In this document: positions 1-6,038 of the stretch, piece by piece
Layout: each line of letters opens with the position of its first letter
Position numbering within the stretch: the first letter of the stretch is position 1
NCBI GenBank assembly: GCA_002500925.1
Contig: DLTN01000126.1
Span: 1-6,208 of the forward strand
Length of the DNA: 6,208 nucleotides
Source of the DNA: Gemmatimonadales bacterium UBA7835
GTDB lineage: Bacteria > Gemmatimonadota > Gemmatimonadetes > Longimicrobiales > Gaopeijiaceae
Direction of reading: 5' to 3'
Position numbers and translations under genes: made by a program
The notes under the pieces: generated by a model
Databases searched by the model: none
The model's input: only the letters and a program-made list of their open reading frames with translations
Told to the model about the DNA's origin: nothing

Positions 1-585
1 AGTGTTTAGCTGCCCTTCGCCTGCACCGAGCGTTCCCCAAGCCCCGACCAGAGTCCCGTCCAGACCAAACTTTTGGACCCGTGCATTCCTGCAATCCGTG
101 ATGTAGATAATGTGATTCAGGTCATCTATCTCAGAACCATAGGGGGTCCTGAAGGAGCCGTCCGTAGTCCCTTTACCACCCCATTGCGTGGCAAGGACGT
201 AGAATGAACCCGTCTCAAGTGTTACGGTGACCGTCTCACCCAGAGTCTGGTGATTCCTGTCCTTTGCGGACGCGTCTATCGTGACCGAGTACGATATGTC
301 AGGCTCCCACAGTTCTTCTGGTTTTATAACCAAGGTTTTCGCATCACTAGACCATTCAAAGTCAACTGATGTAGCTGGATCTATGGTCGTTGCAACTACG
401 GTCAGATCTCGCATCATTGCATTAGAGAACTCAACCTCTATCGCCTGATCCAGAGGGAGATCTAATGAACTATCTGCAGGGTCGATGCGAAGGATCTTCA
501 GATCCTGAACTGGTTCGGTTGCAACCGGATCCTCTGAGCACCCGGATGCAAATACCGCCATGCTTATCAGCAAAAAACGCTTCAT
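1..585 (-). CDS. Lipoprotein with Big_5-type Ig domain and NHL repeats, C-terminus cut by window edge
   Basis: Reading from the ATG whose complement is at 583-585, the frame stays open for 195 codons to the left edge, so the C-terminus is missing. Residues 1-16 (MKRFLLISMAVFASGC) form a short lipoprotein signal: basic start, hydrophobic core and a lipobox with Cys16 as the lipidated residue. Acidic and Pro/Thr-rich residues 17-28 look like a linker. Residues about 31-126 match the SbsA/Big_5 Ig-like pattern (DPADSSLDLPLDQAIEVEFS, then a Trp, a SYSVTI strand and a closing TVTLETG). From about 133 an NHL propeller begins: WGGKGTTDGSF, TPYG, IYITDCRNARVQKF, then a WG turn and GEGQ. NHL domains usually bind protein, glycan or ligand or act scaffold-like; the specific role is unknown. 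The protein is predicted to sit on an outer surface or in the periplasm. No clear Shine-Dalgarno precedes the start (ACTGGTAATAA then ATG); the signal peptide decides it. It is divergent from the RCC1 lipoprotein gene. Confidence 0.85.
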   Translation of the reverse strand, partial: MKRFLLISMAVFASGCSEDPVATEPVQDLKILRIDPADSSLDLPLDQAIEVEFSNAMMRDLTVVATTIDPATSVDFEWSSDAKTLVIKPEELWEPDISYSVTIDASAKDRNHQTLGETVTVTLETGSFYVLATQWGGKGTTDGSFRTPYGSEIDDLNHIIYITDCRNARVQKFGLDGTLVGAWGTLGAGEGQLNT

Positions 586-796
586 TTATTACCAGTCCGT
601 ACTTCTGGACACATCCGAAGACAGTAGCATGACATCGAACACGATTGAGCCAAACGAACTCCTCCAACCATCCGGCCGCTTCTAGATGTTCTTGCAGCCA
701 TACTAGGATCGCAGAGCCGAGACCTTTGGCGCAAGATATGAGCGGCTAACTTTATCACTAACCCCGCTATTCCAATTTCTTTCCATAGCAAACTCT
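586..796. promoter_or_regulatory. Divergent intergenic region between two lipoprotein genes
   Basis: This 211-bp gap separates the starts of two genes transcribed outward, so it must hold both promoters unless one gene is fed from elsewhere. By eye I find only weak sigma70-like pieces: on the plus strand TTGGCG (726-731) and TAACTT (747-752) with a short 15-bp spacer; on the minus strand TTGGAA and TAAAGT, also 15 bp apart. A loose inverted repeat AGCCG (715-719) / CGGCT (743-747) lies in the middle. Neither gene has a good Shine-Dalgarno. The promoter role comes from gene layout, not from motifs. Short frames crossing the gap have no family resemblance. Confidence 0.4.
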
Positions 797-2191
797 ATGT
801 CCATGCGGCGAATCCACCTCACAGCCCTATTGCTGGCAGTAGCATGCGAGACCCCCGCGACTACGACTGCTCCAGTAGCTACATCAATAGCTATGTCAGC
901 CACAGAGGTGAGCTTTACTTCACTGGGCGACACAATCCGGCTGACTGCAGCGGTGCGTGATGAGAACGGGAATCACATAGACGAAGCAACAATTACATGG
1001 TCGAGCTCTGACGAAAGCATAGCAACAGTATCCACAACGGGATCTGTGCAATCGGTGCGAGGTGGAACAGCAATCATCACCGCTTCCGCGGGTGAAGTTA
1101 GCGCAGCCACGTCGGTCAGTGTCTCCGTATGGGAATCGCTCAGTGCAGGGTACTGGCATACGTGCGGGTTAACATCCGAGGGAGACGCGTACTGCTGGGG
1201 CATGAATAGCGATAGCCAGCTTGGCGATGGGACTACCGAATTACGAAGCAGAGCTTCCCTAGTTGATGGCGGGTATAAGTGGATATCAATCGCTGGCGCC
1301 GGTCGACACACGTGCGGTGTCACATCCGAAGGAGACGCATACTGCTGGGGTTTCAATGGCTATGGTCAACTCGGAGATGGCACTACAACAGATCATAGAG
1401 AGCCCACTCTTGTAACAGGTGGGCACAACTGGGTATCGGTCAGCGGTGGCTACGAACGAACTTGTGGGTTGACGTCGGTGGGCAAGGCCTACTGCTGGGG
1501 ACGCAACCGAGGGGGGCAACTCGGTGACGGAACGACTACAAACAGCAGCACGCCTTCGGAGGTGAGCGGCAATCACACCTGGGTCTCGATTGGTGCGAAT
1601 GGTCGACATGCGTGCGGACTAACTTCGGAAAGTGAGATTTACTGCTGGGGGGATAACTACTACGGGCAGCTGGGTAATGGATCGAGAGGGTCCAGTCCTG
1701 TACCGACGCTCGTCAGTGGCAACCTTCCATGGACATCAGTAACTCCTGGAGGTTGGCACACCTGCGGCCGAACAGAAGCCAACGACGCGTATTGCTGGGG
1801 CCGCAACTTACACACGGACTACGGGGGCCAACTAGGTGACGGAACGACTACAAATCGGACAACCCCCGTCTTCGTTACCGGTTGGTTTTCATGGGCATCA
1901 CTCGGAGCTGGATCTCATCATACTTGCGGCGTCACGATGACTGCGAAAGCATACTGCTGGGGACATTATCCCTCTCCCGACTTCAGTCTCGGTGACGGTG
2001 TAAGCACCGCGAGCAGTCTACCTATTCCGGTAGGCGGCAATCTCCTTTGGATGGCTTTCACTGGTGCAGAAGAGCATACCTGCGGATTAGCAACAACAGG
2101 TGAAGCCTACTGTTGGGGCCCGGGGCTCAGTGGCCAGCTGGGTAATGGAAGCACAGTCAGCAGCTCGGTTCCTGTAAAAGTCATCCGCTAG
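797..2191 (+). CDS. Lipoprotein with BIG2-type Ig domain and seven-bladed RCC1 beta-propeller
   Basis: 464 residues. The signal peptide is MSMRRIHLTALLLAVAC, with Cys17 as the probable lipidation site; the second ATG at 803 (Met3) gives an equally good signal, and no Shine-Dalgarno decides between them. Residues about 18-28 are a Thr/Pro linker. Residues about 29-110 form a BIG2-like Ig domain (LGDTIRLTAAVRDENGN, TWSSSDESIATV, GTAIITA). Residues 112-464 hold seven consecutive RCC1 repeats of 47-54 residues, each starting with Trp and carrying CG..., YCWG and usually GQLGDG. Seven repeats equal one closed RCC1 propeller, so the protein looks complete. Every repeat has two Cys ten residues apart, 14 in all, suggesting disulfides outside the cytoplasm (inference). 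Partner and function are unknown; eukaryotic RCC1 is a Ran exchange factor, but there is no reason to transfer that activity. It stands alone, with 151 bp before the next gene. Confidence 0.92.
   Translation: MSMRRIHLTALLLAVACETPATTTAPVATSIAMSATEVSFTSLGDTIRLTAAVRDENGNHIDEATITWSSSDESIATVSTTGSVQSVRGGTAIITASAGEVSAATSVSVSVWESLSAGYWHTCGLTSEGDAYCWGMNSDSQLGDGTTELRSRASLVDGGYKWISIAGAGRHTCGVTSEGDAYCWGFNGYGQLGDGTTTDHREPTLVTGGHNWVSVSGGYERTCGLTSVGKAYCWGRNRGGQLGDGTTTNSSTPSEVSGNHTWVSIGANGRHACGLTSESEIYCWGDNYYGQLGNGSRGSSPVPTLVSGNLPWTSVTPGGWHTCGRTEANDAYCWGRNLHTDYGGQLGDGTTTNRTTPVFVTGWFSWASLGAGSHHTCGVTMTAKAYCWGHYPSPDFSLGDGVSTASSLPIPVGGNLLWMAFTGAEEHTCGLATTGEAYCWGPGLSGQLGNGSTVSSSVPVKVIR
1130..2188 (+). repeat. Seven tandem RCC1 repeats, mostly 150-bp units
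   Basis: Units begin at the Trp codon: 1130-1279, 1280-1429, 1430-1579, 1580-1729 (all 150 bp), 1730-1891 (162 bp), 1892-2047 (156 bp) and 2048-2188 (141 bp). The fifth unit has a four-residue insertion before GGQLGDG, and the sixth lacks the Gly-Gln of GQLGDG. DNA identity is uneven: units 1 and 2 are nearly identical over their 30-bp segments at 1171-1200 and 1321-1350, while units 3 and 5 share 20 identical bases at 1523-1542 and 1835-1854. The repeats lie inside the coding sequence and keep the reading frame. Confidence 0.9.
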
Positions 2192-2249
2192 GACAGGCCC
2201 TGAGAATCCCGTTAGAGCACCTACTTCGCATGCACGAATAACCGAACTT

Positions 2250-2271
2250 GGCTCCATGAGCGTCTGGAGCC
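2250..2271. terminator. Possible weak hairpin terminator without U tract
   Basis: Perfect 7-bp stem GGCTCCA/TGGAGCC with loop TGAGCGTC, 58 bp after the lipoprotein stop codon. The downstream bases are TAAACCC, not a T run, so intrinsic termination is doubtful. The position between two apparently unrelated units is the main argument. Confidence 0.2.
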
Positions 2272-2328
2272 TAAACCCAAGAGTCCTTAGCTTTTGCCGG
2301 ATTCGGTAGGATAGACTAGCGAGAGGGC

Positions 2329-2332
2329 GGAG
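2329..2332 (+). promoter_or_regulatory. Shine-Dalgarno for the nucleotide-sugar dehydrogenase
   Basis: GGAG within GGCGGAGAG ends 10 bases before the ATG at 2343. Spacing is slightly long but acceptable, and it supports that start; the Rossmann motif begins only ten residues later, as normal in the family. Confidence 0.5.
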
Positions 2333-2342
2333 AGTTTTCGTA

Positions 2343-3662
2343 ATGGTGGATGAAAAAGTCTGTATGGCCGGCATGGGATATGTCGGACTCACCATGTCTG
2401 TCGTCCTCGCAGAGTGTGGTTACGAGGTAACGGGAGTTGATATCAGTCAGTCTCTGGTGGATCAACTCAATCAGGGGAAACCTCATTTTTTCGAGGAGGC
2501 CCTAGATGTTCGATTGAAAAATCAAACACGCCGAGGAAGACTAAAAGTCCAAACGACAATGCCCTCTGAAGAGGTTGATGTTCACATCATATCTGTGGGC
2601 ACTCCCCTGATCTCAGGCACCCAACTGCCGGACCTGTCATACCTTGATAATGTGGTCGAAGATGTCGGGCGGAATCTCAAGAAAGGGGGGCTAGTCTGCA
2701 TGCGCTCTACCATTCCCGTGGGCGTCACCCGCAACAAAGTCCTCCCAATCCTAGAAAAACTCTCCGGCCTCGTGGGTGGCGAGGATTTCAATTTGGCCTT
2801 TGCCCCGGAAAGAACAGTCGAAGGGAAGGCTCTGACAGAACTGCGGACGAACACTCAGATCATTGGTGGCCTGACTGAGATGTGTGTCGAACGCGCAATG
2901 GCATTCTATCACCGTCTCACCCCTACAGTAGTTCGGCTCTCTTCCCTAGAAGCTGCCGAGTTAGTGAAGCTAGTAGACAATAGCTACCGTGACATTCGCT
3001 TTGCATTTGCCAATGAACTCAGTCTCATCACAGAGTCTCTAGGCCTCGACGCAAACGAGGTGATCCGATCCGCCAATCTTCATTACCCGCGCAACAACGT
3101 TCCTGTCCCGTCACCTGGAGTGGGGGGGGCGTGTCTCTCAAAAGACCCGCACATCTTGGTGGACGTTGCTCGACAAGGTGGATACGAACCCAAAGTAATC
3201 CCGAGTGGGCGGTTCGTGAATGAAGCTATCCCGAAGCTTATTGTCGAAAGATTAGACCGAACGATGTCCGGACTAGGAAAGAACTTGCAGGAAGCTCGGG
3301 TCTTGATCGCTGGATTTGCGTTCAAAGGTGAGCCAGAAACAACGGACCTGCGGGACTCGACAACACTATGGCTGCTAGATGCAATGAGAGAGTCAGCAGG
3401 TGAGGTGCTCGGGTACGATCCGGTCGTGTCTTCTGAGGAACTAGAAGCGCACGGCGTTAATGTGGTCGAGCTACCGGACGGGTTAGATGAGGTCGACGTT
3501 CTCGTGGTTGCAAACAATCATAGGTCATACCTCAACTGGGATCTCGATAAAATCTCAGAACGGCTAAATCGGCCGGCCATTGTTTACGATGCTTGGAGGA
3601 TGTTCGATAGGTCAGTAGCGGATTCCATAGAAGATCTACATTACATGGGGGTTGGGGTTTAA
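2343..3662 (+). CDS. UDP-glucose/GDP-mannose dehydrogenase family nucleotide-sugar 6-dehydrogenase
   Basis: 439 residues, the usual family length. It is expected to oxidise C6 of a nucleotide sugar in two NAD-dependent steps to the uronic acid, in the cytoplasm. The N-terminal Rossmann domain shows GMGYVGL at 10-16 with an acidic Asp33 ending strand two. SVGTP (84-88), STIPVG (122-127) and APER (154-157, Glu156 the likely catalytic Glu) follow. The central helix carries ELVKLVDN (206-213) with Lys209 and Asn213. The active-site loop SPGVGGACLSKDP contains the catalytic Cys264 with Lys267 and Asp268. The C-terminal domain has GFAFKG (324-329) and TTDLRDS (333-339). The YPRNNVPVPSPGVGG context resembles WecC/WbpA-type UDP-N-acetylhexosamine dehydrogenases, whereas Cys-x-x-Lys-Asp is as in UDP-glucose dehydrogenases, so the substrate stays open. 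Its stop overlaps the next gene's start by one base. Confidence 0.93.
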   Translation: MVDEKVCMAGMGYVGLTMSVVLAECGYEVTGVDISQSLVDQLNQGKPHFFEEALDVRLKNQTRRGRLKVQTTMPSEEVDVHIISVGTPLISGTQLPDLSYLDNVVEDVGRNLKKGGLVCMRSTIPVGVTRNKVLPILEKLSGLVGGEDFNLAFAPERTVEGKALTELRTNTQIIGGLTEMCVERAMAFYHRLTPTVVRLSSLEAAELVKLVDNSYRDIRFAFANELSLITESLGLDANEVIRSANLHYPRNNVPVPSPGVGGACLSKDPHILVDVARQGGYEPKVIPSGRFVNEAIPKLIVERLDRTMSGLGKNLQEARVLIAGFAFKGEPETTDLRDSTTLWLLDAMRESAGEVLGYDPVVSSEELEAHGVNVVELPDGLDEVDVLVVANNHRSYLNWDLDKISERLNRPAIVYDAWRMFDRSVADSIEDLHYMGVGV

Positions 3663-4636
3663 TGCGGATCTTGATAACGGGCGCTGCTGGTTTTATTGGA
3701 TACCACCTAGCTGTCTCCCTGAATCAATCGGGGCACGGTCTTGTGCTGGTAGACAACCTGCAGCGTGGCCGGATGGACTCCGAATTCAAAGAACTGATCA
3801 ACCGTCCCAACGTCACCTATCACGAAGCTGATCTAACTGAATCAGGCGTTTATGAGTCCGTTGGCGATGGCGTCGAGCAGGTGTATCACTTGGCCGCAAT
3901 TAATGGGACGGAAAATTTTTACAACATCCCTGATCAGGTTCTGCGTGTGAACGTCCTATCAACGCTAAACCTGCTCGAGTGGGCTCGAGATCGAGCTGTA
4001 AAAATCCTCTTTTCTTCGACGTCGGAAACATATGCCGGTACGATTCGGCTCATGGATGGATGGATTCCTACCGCCGAGGACGTCCCGCTCTGTATTGACG
4101 ATATCCAAAACGTCCGATGGTCCTACGGAGCTAGTAAGATCCTCGCGGAGGCTGCCTTCTATTCCTACGCGAGAGTATGTCCCATCCAATTCTCCATCAT
4201 TCGATATCACAACATTTATGGGCCCCGCATGGGTTTCGAGCACGTGATGCCGCAATTCCTTGAGCGGATTCTCACTGCCCAGCTTCCGCTAGAGGTCTTC
4301 GGTGGAATAGAGACACGTGCGTTTTGCCATGTGAGAGACGCGGTGGCTGCAACCAGGTTCGTTATGGACTCTCCCAAAACAGATGGGGAAGTCGTGCACA
4401 TCGGGAATAGCAGAGAAGAGGTCGCGATCCGTGACCTCGCGACTCTGATGCTGGAGATGTGTGGAGCGGATACAACGCTCCAAATCAAAGAAGCTCCTGC
4501 CGGGTCCGTAAATCGAAGATGCCCGGACGTGAGTAAACTCAGGGAGTTAGGCTACGAATCTCAGGTCTCACTTCGGGAAGGACTAGAGACTATGATTCCG
4601 TGGTATCGGGAGCATTTCGAGCGCGCGGGAGCCTAG
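3662..4636 (+). CDS. NAD-dependent epimerase/dehydratase (extended SDR) acting on a nucleotide sugar
   Basis: 324 residues, full length. The N-terminal NAD-binding motif is GAAGFIG (7-13), with Asp31 in LVDNL for the adenosine ribose. YHLAA (75-79) is the second cofactor motif. The catalytic set is SST (118-120) plus Tyr155 and Lys159 in YGASK. RYHNIYGPR (181-189) and the closing RRCPDVSKLRELGY (285-298) are typical of NDP-sugar epimerases and UDP-glucuronate decarboxylases. The reaction could be C4 or C5 epimerisation, decarboxylation or dehydration; the sequence alone does not decide. Its start overlaps the dehydrogenase stop (TAATG at 3660-3664), so translation is probably coupled, and the product of the dehydrogenase is a natural candidate substrate (inference). 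The preceding GGGGGTTGGGG is only a poor Shine-Dalgarno, consistent with coupling. Confidence 0.9.
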   Translation: MRILITGAAGFIGYHLAVSLNQSGHGLVLVDNLQRGRMDSEFKELINRPNVTYHEADLTESGVYESVGDGVEQVYHLAAINGTENFYNIPDQVLRVNVLSTLNLLEWARDRAVKILFSSTSETYAGTIRLMDGWIPTAEDVPLCIDDIQNVRWSYGASKILAEAAFYSYARVCPIQFSIIRYHNIYGPRMGFEHVMPQFLERILTAQLPLEVFGGIETRAFCHVRDAVAATRFVMDSPKTDGEVVHIGNSREEVAIRDLATLMLEMCGADTTLQIKEAPAGSVNRRCPDVSKLRELGYESQVSLREGLETMIPWYREHFERAGA

Positions 4637-4644
4637 ACCTAGCC

Positions 4645-4676
4645 GGTGCAGATGGTCAGCCTAGAGTTCCTGCACC
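4645..4676. repeat. Inverted repeat GGTGCAG/CTGCACC after the epimerase gene
   Basis: Perfect 7-bp arms at 4645-4651 and 4670-4676 with an 18-base loop, starting 8 bases after the stop codon. No T run follows. The right arm shares bases with the first dyad at 4672, so the two structures would exclude each other in RNA. Confidence 0.4.
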
Positions 4677-4715
4677 TAATAGGTATTGGGTTTGTACGTT
4701 CGCACCTGAGAGGTA
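4672..4715. promoter_or_regulatory. Two dyads GCACCT-N3-AGGTA, 30 bp apart: possible operator
   Basis: GCACCTAATAGGTA lies at 4672-4685 and GCACCTGAGAGGTA at 4702-4715. Both carry the self-complementary arms ACCT and AGGT around a three-base centre, and the start-to-start distance is 30 bp, about three turns of DNA, which would put both on one helix face. This is the layout of a pair of dimeric repressor or activator sites. The regulator is not in the window and the role is an inference. Confidence 0.35.
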
Positions 4716-4798
4716 CCTTGCTCGACTCTACTTGCAGCGTCACGTGCGTGGGACGGAGAGCAGCCACTAAGGTCACAAGCCGGCTTTTTCTTCGTTAA

Positions 4799-4804
4799 AG
4801 GAGG
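4799..4804 (+). promoter_or_regulatory. Strong Shine-Dalgarno for the C-methyltransferase
   Basis: AGGAGG within AAAGGAGGAG, three bases before the ATG at 4808 (a GGAG read one register later is closer still). This is by far the best ribosome site in the window and fixes the start. Confidence 0.75.
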
Positions 4805-4807
4805 AGT

Positions 4808-6019
4808 ATGTTTCGCACAAAATGCATGGTGTGTCCGTCGGATAATTTGCAGACGATTATCGATCTAGGGATGCACCCTTTTGCCGACACTTTTGTCGTT
4901 CCAGAAAGAGAAAGTGAGCCGGATCTCTTATATCAACTGGCCTGCGACCTATGCGAAGAGTGTGGTCATATCCAAAGTCGATGCATGACCGATCCAGCGG
5001 CGCGGTACTCAGATCACGCTTATTCATATACATCTTCGAATTCTGCGTTTTCGCGAGATCACTGGGAGCGCTACGCCGCTGATGTTGCGAAGAAAAATGA
5101 GGTCGGTCCGGATGACCTAGTGATCGAGATCGGATCCAATGACGGGTATTTATTAGAGCAATTTCGTAACAACGGAGCCAAGGTACTTGGCATTGATGCA
5201 GCACCCGCGGTTGCCGAGATCGCAAATAAGCGGGGGGTTGAAACCCTCGTCGGACTGTTCGATCTAGAACTCGCTGAAACGGTCAAAGCCGACGTAGGTC
5301 CCGCCAAGCTAGTGGTCGCCAATAACGTTTTTAATCACGCCGATGACGTTGTGTCGTTTGCGAAAGCGGCTGCATCCCTTCTGGCTCCCGAGGGAGTCTT
5401 CGTTTTTGAACTTCCTTATTGGTGTATTGGCATCAGAGATGGACATATCGATCAGATCTATCACGAACACGTAAGCTACCTTACGGCTACGGCATCAAAT
5501 CAAATCGCTCAAGCTGCTGGGCTGACCGTGAGCGCGATTGAGGTGGTTGATTATCACGGTGGCTCGCTCCGAGTCTCAGCACGTCTGAGCGATGGAGGCT
5601 CAACCATACTGCCCGATCTCGAGAGGATGATTGAGCAAGAGCAGAGGGACCGGATGTTTGAACCGGAAATGTATGAAGAGTTTATGCTCGGTATAGAGAA
5701 ACGTCGGAATCAGTTTCTGAGAAATCTTTATACGCTGAAAGAAGAAGGTGTGCCCGTCGTCGGTGTGGGAGCTGCTGCGAAGGGCAACACCATCCTCAAC
5801 TATTATGGACTCGACCATACCGTGATAGACTACGTGACTGACAGCTCTCCTCACAAACAGGGAAAACTCACCCCAGGCACGAGAATTCCTATATGTGATG
5901 ATCAGGTATTTGCTGAATACTCAAACGTGGCCGCACTAATTCTCTCATGGAATCTCGCGGACACCTTGAAGAAGGTTCTTCTGGAAATAAACCCAAGGGT
6001 TGAGTTTCTCTCGCCCTAG
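4808..6019 (+). CDS. SAM-dependent sugar C-methyltransferase (TylCIII/TcaB9 type)
   Basis: 403 residues, close to the usual 400-415. It has the three family parts. The N-terminal zinc domain (Methyltransf_13) has Cys6, Cys9 and Cys49, Cys52, with an additional Cys46. The class I SAM domain shows EIGSNDG at 107-113 and the acidic Asp130 in GIDAAP. The C-terminal domain (Methyltransf_14) has GVGAAAKGNTILNY (319-332) and DSSPHKQGKLTPGTRIPI. Residues that match the catalytic set described for TcaB9/KijD1-type enzymes are visible: Tyr74 in SYTSSNS, His177 in NNVFNH, and Tyr218, Glu220, His221 in YHEH. These enzymes transfer methyl from SAM to a carbon, usually C3, of an NDP-4-keto-6-deoxysugar, giving a branched sugar. 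The exact substrate is unknown here. It sits 19 bp before the cupin gene, probably one transcript. Confidence 0.93.
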   Translation: MFRTKCMVCPSDNLQTIIDLGMHPFADTFVVPERESEPDLLYQLACDLCEECGHIQSRCMTDPAARYSDHAYSYTSSNSAFSRDHWERYAADVAKKNEVGPDDLVIEIGSNDGYLLEQFRNNGAKVLGIDAAPAVAEIANKRGVETLVGLFDLELAETVKADVGPAKLVVANNVFNHADDVVSFAKAAASLLAPEGVFVFELPYWCIGIRDGHIDQIYHEHVSYLTATASNQIAQAAGLTVSAIEVVDYHGGSLRVSARLSDGGSTILPDLERMIEQEQRDRMFEPEMYEEFMLGIEKRRNQFLRNLYTLKEEGVPVVGVGAAAKGNTILNYYGLDHTVIDYVTDSSPHKQGKLTPGTRIPICDDQVFAEYSNVAALILSWNLADTLKKVLLEINPRVEFLSP

Positions 6020-6026
6020 AAACCCC

Positions 6027-6030
6027 GGAG
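6027..6030 (+). promoter_or_regulatory. Shine-Dalgarno for the cupin gene
   Basis: GGAG lies in the 19-bp gap, 8 bases before the ATG at 6039. It supports that start and a shared transcript with the methyltransferase. Confidence 0.55.
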
Positions 6031-6038
6031 CCAAACGG

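Larger units (their letters stand above)
2192..2342. other. Intergenic gap with one perfect 7-bp hairpin
   Basis: This 151-bp stretch separates the RCC1 lipoprotein gene from the sugar dehydrogenase gene. It holds the inverted repeat GGCTCCA (2250-2256) / TGGAGCC (2265-2271) with an 8-base loop. No T run follows, so it is at best an atypical terminator. A TAGGAT at 2307-2312 resembles a -10 box (four of six), but I find no convincing -35 partner. A promoter for the sugar genes is expected here from layout. Confidence 0.35.
4637..4807. promoter_or_regulatory. 171-bp gap upstream of the C-methyltransferase, with repeated dyads
   Basis: The gap breaks an otherwise tight run of same-strand sugar genes and probably holds a second promoter or a control element. 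It contains an inverted repeat right after the epimerase stop, two copies of GCACCT-N3-AGGTA exactly 30 bp apart, and a strong Shine-Dalgarno at its end. I find no good -35/-10 pair. AGCCGGCT before a T-rich stretch (about 4779-4791) is a loop-less palindrome and not a real terminator. Confidence 0.4.

Noticed and set aside
726..752. TTGGCG / TAACTT as a sigma70 promoter for the RCC1 lipoprotein
   Set aside because: Only four and three of six consensus bases with a 15-bp spacer; this quality occurs by chance in a 200-bp gap.
470..791. Minus-strand frames of 65 and 69 codons across the lipoprotein start and divergent gap
   Set aside because: One is another frame of the real lipoprotein gene; neither shows family motifs, and the lipobox-bearing frame from 585 is clearly the coding one.
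973..1609. Long minus-strand frames opposite the RCC1 gene
   Set aside because: They mirror the repeat periodicity of the plus-strand gene and have no independent domain or start signal.
2256..2309. A 17-codon frame (MSVWSLNPRV...) starting in the 2250-2271 hairpin, a possible leader peptide
   Set aside because: No ribosome site, no run of regulatory codons, and no terminator-antiterminator pair downstream.
4779..4791. AAGCCGGCTTTTTC as an intrinsic terminator
   Set aside because: The palindrome has no loop, so a stable hairpin before the T run cannot form; the run is also interrupted and lies just before the methyltransferase ribosome site.
4652..4798. A 48-codon open frame filling the gap before the C-methyltransferase, ending at the TAA beside its ribosome site
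   Set aside because: No Shine-Dalgarno before its ATG, no recognisable domain, and a length easily reached by chance; the dyads explain the region at least as well.
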